A stretch of DNA of 64,000 nt from Xanthomonas chitinilytica (GTDB lineage: Bacteria; Pseudomonadota; Gammaproteobacteria; Xanthomonadales; Xanthomonadaceae): assembly GCF_026107455.2 (NCBI RefSeq), contig NZ_JAPCHY010000007.1:177927-241926 (forward strand), read 5' to 3'. A program made the translations under genes and the position numbers. Of the stretch, positions 1 through 10,202 are shown in pieces. The notes under the pieces were generated by a model. It did not search any database. It saw only the letters and a program-made list of their open reading frames with translations, and was not told the origin of the DNA. The first letter of the stretch is position 1; each line of letters starts with the position of its first letter.

Positions 1-324
1 TCGCGGCTGGCGCTGGTCACCCCGTTCGACAGCGTGCGCGCCACCGCGCAATCGCATTACCGCTGGGTGCCGGTGCGCTGGCTGCTGCGCGACGCCTACC
101 CTTCGACCGACTACCTGCCGCGGCACGCCGGGGAACTGATGATCGTGCGCGCCAGCCACGACACGGTGGTGCCAGCAGCCAATACCGACAGCCTGATCGC
201 TGCGCTGCCGCGGCCCCCGCAGGTGGCCACGATCGCCGGCAGCGACCACAACAGCATCGCCAACAGCACCGATTACCTGGCGCTGCTGCGACAGTTCTTC
301 GCTCAGGACCCGCGCTCGCCCTGA
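1..324 (+). CDS. alpha/beta hydrolase, C-terminal part (5' end outside window)
   Basis: The frame is open from the first base, so this is the last ~107 residues of a longer protein. Two elements of a serine-hydrolase triad are visible: the acid loop VRASHDTVVP and the histidine loop GSDHNSI, spaced about 45 residues apart as in alpha/beta-hydrolase lid-less enzymes. The nucleophile-elbow serine must lie upstream. Substrate cannot be told. Its 3' end overlaps the convergent antiporter gene by 22 bp. A GTG at 34 is an internal codon, not a likely start, because the homologous fold needs the upstream half. Confidence 0.75.
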   Translation, partial: SRLALVTPFDSVRATAQSHYRWVPVRWLLRDAYPSTDYLPRHAGELMIVRASHDTVVPAANTDSLIAALPRPPQVATIAGSDHNSIANSTDYLALLRQFFAQDPRSP

Positions 325-2150
325 CCGGCCTCGCCCGCCGGCAATGCCTCGGCATTCAGGTTGCGCGCCTCGCGCCGCGGCGGCGTGAACGGCGTGGGCC
401 GCGGCACGGCCGGCGCACCGGTGCCGTACAGCAGGCCGGCACCGGCGCTCAGGTCGCCGCCGGCCATCTCCAGTTCGAAGCGCTCGCCGTCGCGCTGACG
501 GATGTCGCGGGCGAGTTCGTCGGCCTCCACCTCGTCCACGCCCAGCTGCATCAGCGCCGAGCGCCCGAACTCGACCGCCGATTCGAAGGTCTCGCGGATC
601 TGGTAATCCACCCCGGCCCGGATCAGCGCCAGCGAATGCTCGCGATCGTACGAACGCACCAGCAGGCGCGCCTGCGGGAATACGTGGCGGGCCAGCTCGA
701 CGATGCGGTCGGCGGCCTCGCGCTGGTCCACGCACACCGCGATCACCCGCGCACTGCCGGCGCCACTGGCATGCAGCACGTCCAGCCGGGTGCCGTCGCC
801 GTAGTAGATCTTGAAGCCGAAATCGGCCGCGCTCTGGATCATCCCGATGTCGTTGTCGATGATGGTCACGTCCACGTCGCGCGCCAGCAGCGACTGGCTG
901 GCCACCTGGCCGAAGCGGCCGAAGCCGATCACCAGCACGCTCCCGCTCAGTCCTTCCGCGGCCTCCACGCCATCGAGCGACGGCGACCGCGTCGGCTTGA
1001 AGCGCGTGTACAACAGCACGAACAGCGGCGTCAGCGCCATCGACAGCACCACCACCGCGGTCAGGGTGGCGTTGACCGGCCCATCGATCACCCCGGCCGA
1101 TACCGCGGCGGCGAACAGCACGAAGGCGAATTCGCCGCCCTGCGCCATCAGCACCGCGCGATCCAGCGCCTGCGGGTGGTCGCCGCCCAGCAGCCGGCCC
1201 ACGACGTAGATGCAGACCGCCTTGGCCAGCATCAGCAACAGCACCAGCGAGGCGATCCGCAGCCAGTCCGCGATCACCACCTGCAGGTCCAGCGCCATGC
1301 CGACGCTGAGGAAGAACAGCCCCAGCAGGATGCCGCGGAACGGCTCGATGTCGGCCTCGATCTGGTGGCGGAAGATCGAGCCGGACAGCAGCACGCCGGC
1401 CAGGAACGCGCCCATCGCCATCGACAGCCCACCCAGCTGCATCAGCAGCGCCGCGCCCAGCACCACCAGCAGCGCGGCCGCGGTCATCACCTCGCGCGCC
1501 TTGGCCGCGGCCAGCAGCCGGAACAGCGGATTGAGCAGGAACCGGCCCACCACCACCAGGCCGACGATGGCACCGGCGCCGGTGGCGATGGCGATCCAGC
1601 GCGACGCCTCCCCGCTCGCCGCATGTGCCGGCGCCATCCATGCCACCACCGCCAGCAACGGCACGATCAGCAGGTCCTCGAACAGCAGGATCGAGACGAT
1701 CTTCTGCCCCGAAGGCAACGCGATGTCGCCGCGTTCGGCCAGCAGCTGCATCACCACCGCGGTGGACGTCAGCACGAAGCCGGAGGCGGCGACGAACGCC
1801 ACCGGCCACGGCAGGCCCAGCAGCCTGCAGATCACCGCCAGCACCACGGCGGCGGTCATCACCTGCGCCGTGCCCAGCCCGAAGATCTCGCGGCGCAGCC
1901 CCCACAGGTGCGCCGGCCGCATCTCCAGCCCGATCACGAACAGGAACATCACCACGCCCAGTTCGGCCACGTGCAGGATCGCCTGCGGGTCGGAGAACCA
2001 GCCGAATCCGAACGGCCCGATCGCCAGGCCGGCGGCGAAATAGCCCAGCACCGAGCCCAGCCCCAGCCGCCGGAACAGCGGCACGGCCACGACCGCCGCA
2101 CCCAGCAGGGCCACTACTTTCACCAGTTCAGTGGAGGCTTCGGTCGCCAT
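303..2150 (-). CDS. monovalent cation:proton antiporter-2 (CPA2/Kef-type) family protein
   Basis: The 615-residue protein has about a dozen hydrophobic segments over its first ~390 residues (Na+/H+ exchanger fold) followed by a cytoplasmic RCK/TrkA-N Rossmann domain beginning VLVIGFGRFGQ, with a nucleotide-binding acidic strand end (VTIIDND). This is the layout of KefB/KefC glutathione-gated K+ efflux systems and of general CPA2 exchangers, and the length (~600) fits. No KefF/KefG ancillary flavoprotein is adjacent, so glutathione gating is not supported. The ATG at 2150 gives a short polar N-terminus ahead of TM1. It probably exchanges K+ or Na+ for H+ at the inner membrane. Confidence 0.85.
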   Translation of the reverse strand: MATEASTELVKVVALLGAAVVAVPLFRRLGLGSVLGYFAAGLAIGPFGFGWFSDPQAILHVAELGVVMFLFVIGLEMRPAHLWGLRREIFGLGTAQVMTAAVVLAVICRLLGLPWPVAFVAASGFVLTSTAVVMQLLAERGDIALPSGQKIVSILLFEDLLIVPLLAVVAWMAPAHAASGEASRWIAIATGAGAIVGLVVVGRFLLNPLFRLLAAAKAREVMTAAALLVVLGAALLMQLGGLSMAMGAFLAGVLLSGSIFRHQIEADIEPFRGILLGLFFLSVGMALDLQVVIADWLRIASLVLLLMLAKAVCIYVVGRLLGGDHPQALDRAVLMAQGGEFAFVLFAAAVSAGVIDGPVNATLTAVVVLSMALTPLFVLLYTRFKPTRSPSLDGVEAAEGLSGSVLVIGFGRFGQVASQSLLARDVDVTIIDNDIGMIQSAADFGFKIYYGDGTRLDVLHASGAGSARVIAVCVDQREAADRIVELARHVFPQARLLVRSYDREHSLALIRAGVDYQIRETFESAVEFGRSALMQLGVDEVEADELARDIRQRDGERFELEMAGGDLSAGAGLLYGTGAPAVPRPTPFTPPRREARNLNAEALPAGEAGQGERGS

Positions 2151-2222
2151 GCGGATCGCCCGTTCGGTTCAGATCGCTCCACGATAGGACAAGCGCGGGC
2201 CGTTGACGACGACCGCCGGCGC

Positions 2223-3362
2223 TCAGGCCGCGCTGGAGCAGAACGCGGCGTAGTCGATGTAGCCAGGGAACGGCCGGCCCTGCGCGCAGACCGGACAGGC
2301 GGGATCGGCCGGCAACCGCGTCTCGCGGAAACGCATCGCCAGCGCGTCGAAATGCAGCAGGCGCCCGGCCAGCGGCTGGCCGATGCCGAGCAGCAGCTTG
2401 AGCACCTCGTTGGCCTGCAGCAGGCCGACGATCCCCGGCAACACGCCCAGCACGCCGGCCTCGGAACAGTTGGGCGCGAACTCCGGCGGCGGCGGCTCGG
2501 GGAACAGGCAGCGGTAGCAGGGCGCCTGGCCGCGATGGCGGCCGGCGTCGAACACGCTGACCTGTCCTTCGAAACGCTGCACCGCGCCGTACACCAGCGG
2601 CTTGCCCAGCTTCACGCAGGCATCGTTGAGCAGGTAGCGCACCGGGAAGTTGTCCGAGCCGTCCAGCACCACGTCCACGTCCTGCAGCAGCTGCTCGACA
2701 TTGGCCGAGGTCACCCGCTGCTGCACCGCCTCGACCTGCACGCCGGGGTTGAGCGCCGACAGGCTGGCCGCCGCGGACAGCACCTTGGGCTGGCCGATCC
2801 GCGCCTGGGTGTGCAGGATCTGCCGCTGCAGGTTGCTCAGGTCGACCACGTCGTCGTCGGCGATGCGCAGGTGGCCGACGCCGGCCGCGGCCAGGTAGAA
2901 ACCGGCCGGCGATCCCAGCCCGCCGGCGCCGATCATCAGCACCCTTGCCTGCTGCAGGCGGCGCTGCCCGTCGATGCCTACTTCCGGCAGCCGCAGGTGG
3001 CGCGAATAGCGCTCCAGGAAATCCCGTTCGTCGGCCGGCAGCAGCGGCCGCACCAAAGGCAGGCCCTCGGCGCTCCAGCGGCTGGTGCCGCCGGCCACCG
3101 AAACGACGTTGCGGTAGCCGGCCGCGGCCAGCACCCCGGCGGCTTCCAGCGAACGCCGCCCGCTCTGGCAGATCAGGATGAGCTCGGTGCCGGGATCGGC
3201 GACATGGGCGGCCGGATCGGCCTGCAGGTCGCCCTTGGCGATGCCCAGCGCGCCCTCGGCCTGTCCGCCCGCGCGTTCGTGGAGTTCGCGCACGTCGATC
3301 AGCGTCGCGCCCTGCGCGACGCGCTGGCGGGCCTGGGCGGGAGTGATTTCGGCGATGCTCAT
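2223..3362 (-). CDS. moeB: molybdopterin-synthase adenylyltransferase with N-terminal rhodanese domain
   Basis: Residues 1-105 form a rhodanese domain with the active-site loop around Cys65 (LICQSGRRS). Residues ~115-379 are a ThiF/MoeB E1-like adenylyltransferase with GAGGLGSP (145-152), the DGSDN motif (~234) and a zinc site Cys282/Cys285 and Cys356/Cys359. MoeB adenylates the C-terminal Gly of MoaD, and a fused rhodanese can supply persulfide sulfur. In eukaryotic MOCS3 and many bacterial MoeBR proteins the rhodanese lies at the C-terminus; here the order is reversed. No molybdenum-cofactor genes are adjacent, so activation of ThiS or another ubiquitin-like sulfur carrier is also possible. 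Confidence 0.85.
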   Translation of the reverse strand: MSIAEITPAQARQRVAQGATLIDVRELHERAGGQAEGALGIAKGDLQADPAAHVADPGTELILICQSGRRSLEAAGVLAAAGYRNVVSVAGGTSRWSAEGLPLVRPLLPADERDFLERYSRHLRLPEVGIDGQRRLQQARVLMIGAGGLGSPAGFYLAAAGVGHLRIADDDVVDLSNLQRQILHTQARIGQPKVLSAAASLSALNPGVQVEAVQQRVTSANVEQLLQDVDVVLDGSDNFPVRYLLNDACVKLGKPLVYGAVQRFEGQVSVFDAGRHRGQAPCYRCLFPEPPPPEFAPNCSEAGVLGVLPGIVGLLQANEVLKLLLGIGQPLAGRLLHFDALAMRFRETRLPADPACPVCAQGRPFPGYIDYAAFCSSAA

Positions 3363-3539
3363 GCCGGCATTATCCCCGGCCGGAACGGCGCTGGCGACGG
3401 ACGTGGCGGGAACCGAGCGTCCGCCCGGCGGTGCCGGTCGCCTGCGGGCAACCCGTACCGCGGGCCGCCAGCGCGGGAGACGCCGCCACGAACCGCACGC
3501 AAACCGATGGCGCGTGCGGGCGCGGCCCGGCGCAGCGGC

Positions 3540-4940
3540 CTACTTGCGGCCCTTCACGTGCCGGATCAGGCGCCGCTTGCGCGCGATCTGGCGCTCGGTC
3601 AGCACGTTCTTCTTGCCCTCGTAGGGGTTGGCGCCCTCGCGGAAGATGAACTGCACCGGCGTACCGACCAGCTTGAAGCGCTTGCGGAAGAAGTTCTCCA
3701 GGTAGCGCTTGTACGACTCCGGCAGCTCCTTCAGGCGGGTGCCGTGGACGATGAAGGTCGGCGGGTTGCTGCCGCCCGGGTGCACGTAGCGCAGCTTGGA
3801 GACATGGCCGCGGATGCTCGGCGGCGGGTTGGTCTCGTAGGCCACTTCCAGCGCCTTGTTGACCTCGCTGGTGCTGAACTCCTTGGTGGCCGAGGCGTGC
3901 GCGCGGTGGATCGCGCGGAACAGCTCGCGCAGGCCCGAGCCATGCTTGGCGGAGATGCGCACCACTTCGGCCCACGGCACGAAACCGAGCTTGAGCGACA
4001 GCAGGGTCTCGGCCTGCTCGCGCTGGTAGTCGGTCAGACCGTCCCACTTGTTGATCGCCACCACCAGCGCCCGGCCGGCATCGAGCACCGCGCCCAGCAC
4101 GCTGGCGTCCTGGTCGGTCACGCCCTCGCTGGCGTCCAGCATCAGCACCGCCACCTGGCAATGCTCGATCGACTGCAGCGTCTTGACCACGCTGAACTTC
4201 TCGACCACTTCGTCGACCCGCGCCTTGCGCCGCAGGCCGGCGGTATCGATCAGCCGGTACTCGCGGCCGTCGCGTTCCAGGTCCACCGCGATCGAGTCGC
4301 GGGTGGTTCCGGGCACCTCGGAGGCGATCATCCGCTCCTCGCCGAGCAGGCGGTTCACCAGCGTCGACTTGCCCACGTTCGGGCGGCCGACGAAGGCGAT
4401 GCGCATGCGCGAGGGGTCGTCGTCCAGGGTTTCGGTGGTGCCTTCTTCCGGCAGGCGCTCGACGATCTCGTCGAGCAGGTCGTCCAGGCCCTGGCGATGC
4501 GCGGCGGAGACCGTCAGCATTTCGCGGAAGCCGTAGCGGGCGAATTCCGAGCGCACCGCCTGCTCGTCGGTGCCGTCGATCTTGTTGATCAACAGCAGCG
4601 TCGGCCGCGACAGCTTGCGCAGCCACGCCAGGATCTCGTCATCCAACGCCGAGGTGCCCTCACGGGCATCGACCACGAACAGGATCAGGTCGGCCTCGGC
4701 CGCGGCCGCGCGCGCCTGCCGCGCGGTGGCGCCGGCCAGGCCCTCGTCCTCACCGGCGATGCCGCCGGTGTCCACGACCAGGAACGGGTTGTCCTCGTCC
4801 AGCCGGCAGACACCATAGTTGCGGTCGCGGGTAACGCCCGGCTGGTCGTGGACCAGCGCGTCGCGGGTGCGCGTGAGCGCATTGAAAATGGTGGACTTGC
4901 CGACATTCGGCCGTCCGACCAGGGCGACCAAAGGCAGCAT
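3540..4940 (-). CDS. der: ribosome-associated GTPase Der (EngA)
   Basis: Der is an essential double-GTPase for 50S subunit maturation. The 466-residue product has two tandem G domains: GRPNVGKST at 9-17 with DTGG (57-60) and NKID (119-122), and GRPNVGKST at 185-193 with DTAG and NKWD. A C-terminal KH-like domain ends in a basic tail ([12 protein letters not shown]). Length matches the family (~460-490). It is the last gene of the minus-strand run rodZ/yfgM-like/bamB/der, 11 bp after bamB, the same order as yfgM-bamB-der in E. coli. Confidence 0.97.
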   Translation of the reverse strand: MLPLVALVGRPNVGKSTIFNALTRTRDALVHDQPGVTRDRNYGVCRLDEDNPFLVVDTGGIAGEDEGLAGATARQARAAAAEADLILFVVDAREGTSALDDEILAWLRKLSRPTLLLINKIDGTDEQAVRSEFARYGFREMLTVSAAHRQGLDDLLDEIVERLPEEGTTETLDDDPSRMRIAFVGRPNVGKSTLVNRLLGEERMIASEVPGTTRDSIAVDLERDGREYRLIDTAGLRRKARVDEVVEKFSVVKTLQSIEHCQVAVLMLDASEGVTDQDASVLGAVLDAGRALVVAINKWDGLTDYQREQAETLLSLKLGFVPWAEVVRISAKHGSGLRELFRAIHRAHASATKEFSTSEVNKALEVAYETNPPPSIRGHVSKLRYVHPGGSNPPTFIVHGTRLKELPESYKRYLENFFRKRFKLVGTPVQFIFREGANPYEGKKNVLTERQIARKRRLIRHVKGRK

Positions 4941-4951
4941 CGCGGAACTCC

Positions 4952-6160
4952 TTATTGTCCCAACCGGAATGCGGTCAGGTCACCATCAACATTCTGTACC
5001 AGCAGAATCCCGTCCACCACGACCGGCTGCGCCAACAACGCGTCGCCCCCGGCCCTGGCGCGGGCAGCGAGCTCGCCGTTGTCCAGACGCAACCAATGCA
5101 GATACCCCTTGTAGTCGCCGACCACGGCGTAGTCGCCATGGATCGCGGCACCGGTCAGCGAACGCCGCGCCAGCGCCTGCTGCGACCACAGCGCTGACCC
5201 GCCATTCTTGTCCAGGCCGTACACGATGCCCTTGCTGTCGGTCACCACCACCAGGCCGGAGGAAAGCGCCACGCCGCCGGCACCGCCATGGTCGCGCGAC
5301 CACAACGGCCGGCCGGTCGGGCCTTCGATGGCCAGGGTCTCGCTCTTGAAGCTGGTCGCGTACAGGATGTTGCCTTCCAGCACCGGGGCGCCGTCCACGT
5401 CGGCCATGCGCTCCAGCTCGGTACGGCCTTCCGGCGTGCCCACCTGCTGATCCCAGATGGTGCGGCCGTCCTGCATGGACAGCGCGGCCAGGCTGCCGTC
5501 GTCGTTGCCGATGAACAGCACGCCCGGGCCGGTCACCACCGGCGCGTTGCCGCGCACGGTCAGGGTCGGCAGTTCGCGCGGATTGAACCAGCGACGCTCG
5601 CCATCGGCGGCGTCGAACGCGGTGATGCGGCCATCGTTGCTGCGCACGAACACCAGCCCCTGGGCCACGGCCGGCGCGGTGATCACTTCACCCGGCACCT
5701 TGGCGCGCCACTTCTCGCTGCCGTCGTTGGCGTCGAGCGCGATCACCTGCCCGTCCAGCGTGCCGATCACCACCAGCCCGTCGCCCACGCCCGGGCCGCC
5801 GGACAGACGCAGCTTCGGCTGCTTCTTGACCTTGGCCGGTTCGTATTTCCAGATCTGCTTGCCGCTCTGCAGGTCCAGGGCGCGCACGCCGCCTTCCACC
5901 GCCGCGGCATAGACGCGGCCATCGGCCACGGCCGGCGCCTGGCGGATGCCGATGCGTCCTTCGCCCTTGCCGACGCTGGTGGACCACAACTTGCCGACGC
6001 TGACCGTCTGCTCGAACTTGACCAGTTCCGCCGGCTCCAGCGCCTTCTTCGCTTCCGCGTCCTTGCCGGCGAACCAGCCCTTGACCGTGCTGCAACCCGA
6101 AAGCGCAGCGCCCAGCAGCAATACCGTCGCCACACGCTTGAACATGACTACCTGCTTCAT
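4952..6160 (-). CDS. bamB: outer membrane protein assembly factor BamB (lipoprotein)
   Basis: BamB is the beta-propeller lipoprotein of the BAM complex, which folds outer-membrane proteins. A lipoprotein signal is visible with a lipobox around LSGC (Cys23 from the first ATG), followed by repeated PQQ-like propeller blades such as [19 protein letters not shown] and [14 protein letters not shown]. The 402 residues match the family (~390-400). The ATG at 6160 overlaps the stop of the upstream YfgM-like gene by 1 nt (TGATG), indicating coupling; an in-frame ATG at 6145 with an upstream AGCAGG is a reasonable alternative that shortens the signal peptide. Confidence 0.95.
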   Translation of the reverse strand: MKQVVMFKRVATVLLLGAALSGCSTVKGWFAGKDAEAKKALEPAELVKFEQTVSVGKLWSTSVGKGEGRIGIRQAPAVADGRVYAAAVEGGVRALDLQSGKQIWKYEPAKVKKQPKLRLSGGPGVGDGLVVIGTLDGQVIALDANDGSEKWRAKVPGEVITAPAVAQGLVFVRSNDGRITAFDAADGERRWFNPRELPTLTVRGNAPVVTGPGVLFIGNDDGSLAALSMQDGRTIWDQQVGTPEGRTELERMADVDGAPVLEGNILYATSFKSETLAIEGPTGRPLWSRDHGGAGGVALSSGLVVVTDSKGIVYGLDKNGGSALWSQQALARRSLTGAAIHGDYAVVGDYKGYLHWLRLDNGELAARARAGGDALLAQPVVVDGILLVQNVDGDLTAFRLGQ

Positions 6161-6801
6161 CAGATCTGCTCCACGGCAGGGTCAGCCACCGTGCCGCCCG
6201 CATCCATCAGTTTGGTTTCCACCAGCCGACGCTGCGGTGCCGCCACGTCCAGTGCCGCCAGCGACTTGGTGTACAGCTCGCGCGCTTCGTCGCGCTTGTC
6301 CTGGGCGATCAGCGCGTCGCCGCGGATCTCCAGGCTGGCGCTGTCCTGCGCATCGGCCAGCAGCGACAGCGCCTCGTCGGCCTTGCCGGTCTCGATCAGC
6401 AACCGGGCGATGCGCTGGTCGATCAGCAGCTTGAAATCGCCTTCGGTCTTCAGCCCGCGCAGGGTGGCGATGGCATCGTCGTTCTTGCCGGCCTCGACCT
6501 GCGCCTTCGCCAGCTCCAGCGCGGCCAGGTCGGCATAGATGCTGGCCTTGCCGGCTTCCAGCGCCGCCACTTCCTTGGCCGCCTCGTCCAGGTCCTTGGA
6601 GCGCAGGCTGCGGGTAACCGCGTCGTAACGGGCGTTGGCCTGCGCCAGCTGCCCCACCTGTTCCTTCTGCCACCACTGCCAGCCGCCGATGACGGCAATG
6701 CCGATCACCACACCGCCGACGATGCCGGCGCCATTCTTGCGGATCCAGGTGCGGACACGTTCGCTTTGTTCGTGCTCGTCGAGCAGGTCGTCGATCGCCA
6801 T
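6160..6801 (-). CDS. YfgM-like tetratricopeptide inner-membrane protein
   Basis: The protein has a cytoplasmic N-terminus, one transmembrane helix (~24-44, starting GAGIVGGVVIGIAVIGGW) and a helical TPR_21/YfgM domain of about 165 residues in the periplasm. In E. coli YfgM is a periplasmic chaperone associated with the SecYEG translocon and PpiD. I chose the ATG at 6801 (MAIDDLLDEHEQ), which gives 213 residues and matches YfgM (~206); a longer frame up to 6984 is Arg/Ser-rich and runs into the rodZ end. It couples to bamB by a 1-nt stop/start overlap. Unlike E. coli, hisS is not upstream. Confidence 0.9.
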   Translation of the reverse strand: MAIDDLLDEHEQSERVRTWIRKNGAGIVGGVVIGIAVIGGWQWWQKEQVGQLAQANARYDAVTRSLRSKDLDEAAKEVAALEAGKASIYADLAALELAKAQVEAGKNDDAIATLRGLKTEGDFKLLIDQRIARLLIETGKADEALSLLADAQDSASLEIRGDALIAQDKRDEARELYTKSLAALDVAAPQRRLVETKLMDAGGTVADPAVEQI

Positions 6802-6862
6802 GCGTACTCTCGCCCCGCCCGACTGGGGGAGCCATTGGATTTGAATTGGAAAACGTCGTGAC

Positions 6863-7711
6863 TCAGTGCGAAACCGGGGCCACGGAACCGTCAGAGGATA
6901 CCGTAAAGCGTGCGACATTGGCTCGCTGGAATGGGCGGACGTCGACGGTACTACCCGCCCGCTGAACCTCGACCTCCGAGGCATTGCCCAGCACCACCCG
7001 CCCGACTTCGCCGGGGCGGTAGCTGCGCTTCTCGCCGCTGCGGATCAGCGCCTTCTCCACCGCCGCACCGTCCGGGGCGGAAATCTCGACCCAGCTGTCG
7101 CCCTTGAAATCGAGCGAAAGGACCGGCGCCTCGGACGGCACCGACCGCGCGATCGGCGCCATCGAGGCGATATACGGCGCATTGCCCGGCTTGGCCCGCG
7201 GCGTCGCGGCTTCCACGGCGCGGCCGGCCGGCGCATCGGAACCGGCCACCGGCGCAAGCGCGTCGGGCACCACGTCGAGCGAGGCGGTACTGGGAGGCGT
7301 GTCGCTGAAATGACTACGGCTGGCATACCACACCGGAACCGCCAGCACTGCGGTGATGACCACGTATACCGCGCGACGGCCGATACTCTCGGCCACCCGC
7401 CGCATGCGCGGCGTATGCATGTGGCTGACCAGCTGCGGCGGCTCGACCGGCGCGATCTGCGCCTGCTCCAGCAACCCGCTGATGTCCACGTTCAGCAGTC
7501 GTGCGTAGCTGCGCAGCTGGCCGCGGACGAATACCGGGGCTCCCAGCCGCTGCCACTGCTCTTCTTCCAGCGACCGCACCACCTGCATCGGCATCTTCAG
7601 CCGGGAAGCCACCTGATCGAGCGACAACCCGGCCGCTTCACGTGCCTGGCGAAGACGGACGCCACATCCCACTGCACCTTCGAAAGCATTCACACCTGGA
7701 TCATTGATCAC
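6863..7711 (-). CDS. rodZ: RodZ-like helix-turn-helix membrane protein
   Basis: RodZ ties MreB to the inner membrane and helps maintain rod shape. The N-terminal HTH_25 domain (about residues 17-85, with LRQAREAAGLSLDQVASRL and VRGQLRSYARLL) precedes one transmembrane helix (~114-130). A Pro/Ala-rich linker leads to the C-terminal DUF4115 domain, whose conserved tryptophan signature is DSWVEISAPDG. The 282 residues are slightly short of E. coli RodZ (337). No upstream ATG fits; translation most likely begins at GTG 7711, 6 nt after the pilW stop. Confidence 0.9.
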   Translation of the reverse strand: MINDPGVNAFEGAVGCGVRLRQAREAAGLSLDQVASRLKMPMQVVRSLEEEQWQRLGAPVFVRGQLRSYARLLNVDISGLLEQAQIAPVEPPQLVSHMHTPRMRRVAESIGRRAVYVVITAVLAVPVWYASRSHFSDTPPSTASLDVVPDALAPVAGSDAPAGRAVEAATPRAKPGNAPYIASMAPIARSVPSEAPVLSLDFKGDSWVEISAPDGAAVEKALIRSGEKRSYRPGEVGRVVLGNASEVEVQRAGSTVDVRPFQRANVARFTVSSDGSVAPVSH

Positions 7712-7717
7712 AATGCA

Positions 7718-8521
7718 TCAGCCCTGGGGATTCAAGGTTGCGTCCTGAGGGAACTCCTCGCGCAACCGTCGTTGATATCGACTGGCGGCAGCCTTGTCGC
7801 CCAGCCTGTCCTCAATCTGAACGGCCAGTTGTAACACGGAAACCGTGGCCGGCGCAGCAGCCAGCCTGCGTTGGGAGAAAGCCCGCGCCTCGAAATAGCG
7901 ACCGGCGGCGTACTCGCCGCGGGCCATCGACTCCAGCGCATAGGCGTTGGCCGGGTCCAGCTCCAGCGCCTGCCGCAGGTCGCGGGTGGCCCGCTCGCGT
8001 TGCCCGGCATCCAGCGCACACCCCCCGGCATTGGCCAGCGCCGAGGCCCGCGCGCCATATCCGCCGTCGGCCAGGGCACGGTCGAACCAGACCAGGGCCT
8101 CGGCCGGATAGCCGTTGGCGCACAACCAGGCCCCGTAATTGTTCAGTACGTCGCCCTGCCCCGGCGCCATCTCGGCCGCCTGCCGGTAGAGCTGCCCGGC
8201 CTTCTCGGCCTCGCCGCGCTGGCCGGCGATCGCCGCCAGCACGGTATAGGCATCGGGAATGCCCGATTCGATCTTCAGTGCGGAGCGGGCATGGCGCTCG
8301 GCCTCGTCCAGTTCGCCATGGCGCAGGCGGTCGACCGCGATCCGCAGCAACTCCCGGAACTGCATCCCCTTGCGTGCCTGGCGGCTGTCGCGGACGTCGT
8401 AGGTGGGCGCCACCTGCTGCGTGCTGCGCACGGTGCCGGTCCTGGCATTCTGCCCGTTGCCGCAACCGGCCAGGGCCAGGGCAGCAACGAGCAGCAACCA
8501 GCCGGTGTTACGCCGCTGCAT
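7718..8521 (-). CDS. pilW: type IV pilus biogenesis/stability lipoprotein PilW (PilF)
   Basis: This TPR lipoprotein (PilF in Pseudomonas, PilW in Neisseria) is the pilotin that places and multimerises the PilQ secretin. A signal peptide ends in the lipobox LAGC (Cys20), followed by about six TPR-like helical pairs, e.g. [20 protein letters not shown] and [17 protein letters not shown]. Length 267 agrees with PilF (~250). It begins inside the end of rlmN (14-nt overlap) and is followed after 6 nt by rodZ, the widely conserved rlmN-pilF-rodZ order. Expressed pili are likely, as in other xanthomonads. Confidence 0.92.
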   Translation of the reverse strand: MQRRNTGWLLLVAALALAGCGNGQNARTGTVRSTQQVAPTYDVRDSRQARKGMQFRELLRIAVDRLRHGELDEAERHARSALKIESGIPDAYTVLAAIAGQRGEAEKAGQLYRQAAEMAPGQGDVLNNYGAWLCANGYPAEALVWFDRALADGGYGARASALANAGGCALDAGQRERATRDLRQALELDPANAYALESMARGEYAAGRYFEARAFSQRRLAAAPATVSVLQLAVQIEDRLGDKAAASRYQRRLREEFPQDATLNPQG

Positions 8522-9713
8522 CCTTGCCGCCTCGGCTCTCGAGTTGCCGGAGGAACTCTGCCTGGCGGCGGGTGCGGTCCATCACCTGCCCCTTCAGCTG
8601 CCCGCAGGCCGCGTCGATGTCGTCGCCGCGGGTCCTGCGCACCATCGTCAGCACCTGCGAATCCAGCAGGATCTTCTGGAAGGCTCGGATCTGCGTCTCG
8701 TCCGAGCGCTCGTAGCGGGTGCCCGGGAACGGGTTGAACGGGATCAGGTTGACCTTGCCCGAATCCCTGGCCTGCACCGCGTTGTCGAACTGGCGCATCA
8801 GCCGCGCCAGCTGGCGCGCATGCTCGGGCTGGTCGTTGATGCCCTTCATCAGGGTGTATTCGAAGGTGACCGATTCGCGGCGCTTGTTGGCGCGCAGGTA
8901 GCGTGCGCACGAGGCCATCAGCTCGGCGATCGGGTACTTCCTGTTGAGCGGCACCAGGGTCTCGCGCAGCTCGTCGTTGGGCGCGTGCAGCGACACCGCC
9001 AGCGACACGTCGCTCTCGGTGGACAGCCGGTCGATCATCGGCACCAGGCCGGAGGTCGACAGGGTCACGCGCTTGTTGGCCAGGCCGTAGCCCAGGTCGT
9101 CGCGCATCACGCTCATCGCGCGCACGACGTTGTCGAAATTCATCAGCGGCTCGCCCATGCCCATCATCACCACGTTGGTGAGGCGGCGCTGCTGGTGCGG
9201 CACGTTGCCCAGGTGGCGCGCGGCCACCCACACCTGGCCGATGATCTCGGCGGTGGACAGGTTGCGGTTGAAGCCCTGGGTGGCGGTCGAGCAGAACGTG
9301 CAGTTCAGCGCGCAACCGACCTGCGAGGACACGCACAGGGTGCCGCGGCTCTTGTCGGGGATGTAGACGGTCTCGATGGCGTTCTTGCCATCCACGCCCA
9401 TCGCCAGCAGCCACTTGTGGGTGCCATCGGCGGACGGCTTGTCGAACACGACATTGGGGACGACGACCTCGGCATGCGCATGCAGCTTGGCGCGCAGCGC
9501 CTTGCCGAGGTCGGTCATCTGGTCGAAATCGGTGACGTAGCGGTGGTGGATCCACTTCATCACCTGGTGGGCGCGGTAGCGCGCCTCGCCGAGGGTCTCG
9601 GCGAAGAAGCGCTCCAGCCCCTCGCGATCGAGGTCGAGCAGGTTCTGCTTGCCAGCCGTCGGCACCGATTTCGGCAGCGGCTGGATGGCGGGTGTCTGTA
9701 CGACCTCGTTCAC
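8508..9713 (-). CDS. rlmN: 23S rRNA (adenine2503-C2)/tRNA (adenine37-C2) methyltransferase RlmN
   Basis: RlmN is a radical-SAM enzyme that methylates C2 of A2503 in 23S rRNA and A37 of some tRNAs. The [4Fe-4S]/SAM cluster motif CxxxCxxC is at Cys134, Cys138 and Cys141 (within [11 protein letters not shown]). [11 protein letters not shown], a conserved SAM-binding loop, and the second catalytic cysteine region near the C-terminus ([14 protein letters not shown]) are present. The 401 residues match the family. It heads the rlmN-pilW-rodZ-yfgM-bamB-der run and starts 13 nt after ndk. Confidence 0.97.
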   Translation of the reverse strand: MNEVVQTPAIQPLPKSVPTAGKQNLLDLDREGLERFFAETLGEARYRAHQVMKWIHHRYVTDFDQMTDLGKALRAKLHAHAEVVVPNVVFDKPSADGTHKWLLAMGVDGKNAIETVYIPDKSRGTLCVSSQVGCALNCTFCSTATQGFNRNLSTAEIIGQVWVAARHLGNVPHQQRRLTNVVMMGMGEPLMNFDNVVRAMSVMRDDLGYGLANKRVTLSTSGLVPMIDRLSTESDVSLAVSLHAPNDELRETLVPLNRKYPIAELMASCARYLRANKRRESVTFEYTLMKGINDQPEHARQLARLMRQFDNAVQARDSGKVNLIPFNPFPGTRYERSDETQIRAFQKILLDSQVLTMVRRTRGDDIDAACGQLKGQVMDRTRRQAEFLRQLESRGGKDAAA

Positions 9714-9728
9714 GACTTCAACCTTTGT

Positions 9729-10154
9729 TTAGCGCGAAACCACTTCGGTCGCGGCAAAGAAGTAGGCCACTTCGATGGCGGCGTTCTCGACCGAGTCCGA
9801 GCCGTGGGCGGCGTTGGCATCGATCGACTCGGCGAAGTCGGCACGGATGGTGCCCGGTGCGGCTTCCTTCGGATTGGTGGCGCCCAGCAGTTCGCGATGG
9901 GCCAGCACGGCGTTCTCGCCTTCCAGCGCCTGGATCATCACCGGGCCGGAGATCATGAACTCGACCAGCGCGTTGAAGAACGGACGCTCGCGGTGCACGG
10001 CGTAGAAGCCTTCGGCTTCGCGGCGCGACAGCTGCTTGTACTTGGCGGCCACGATCTTCAGCCCGGCCTTCTCGAAGCGGGCGTAGATTTCGCCGATGAC
10101 GTTCTTGGCGACGGCATCGGGCTTGATGATGGAAAGGGTGCGCTCCAGCGCCAT
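9729..10154 (-). CDS. ndk: nucleoside-diphosphate kinase
   Basis: Ndk transfers the gamma phosphate between nucleoside triphosphates and diphosphates through a phosphohistidine. The catalytic His117 sits in the family motif NAAHGSDS, with the nucleotide-binding [12 protein letters not shown] at the N-terminus and the RADFA segment before the active site. The 141 residues are the standard length. It is directly upstream of rlmN on the same strand, as in many gammaproteobacteria. Confidence 0.98.
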   Translation of the reverse strand: MALERTLSIIKPDAVAKNVIGEIYARFEKAGLKIVAAKYKQLSRREAEGFYAVHRERPFFNALVEFMISGPVMIQALEGENAVLAHRELLGATNPKEAAPGTIRADFAESIDANAAHGSDSVENAAIEVAYFFAATEVVSR

Positions 10155-10202
10155 GGGAGTTTCTCCGTTGGGCGGGCCACTGATCGGCCCGAGGTTAGCA
10201 TG

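Noticed and set aside
636..5114. Very long open frame on the plus strand (~1490 codons) opposite the antiporter, moeB and der
   Set aside because: His/Gln/Arg-rich composition with no domain, antisense to three clearly coding genes; typical of high-GC shadow frames.
6160..6984. Longer start of the YfgM-like gene at 6984
   Set aside because: The extra 61 residues are unlike YfgM and overlap the end of rodZ; ATG 6801 gives the family N-terminus and length.
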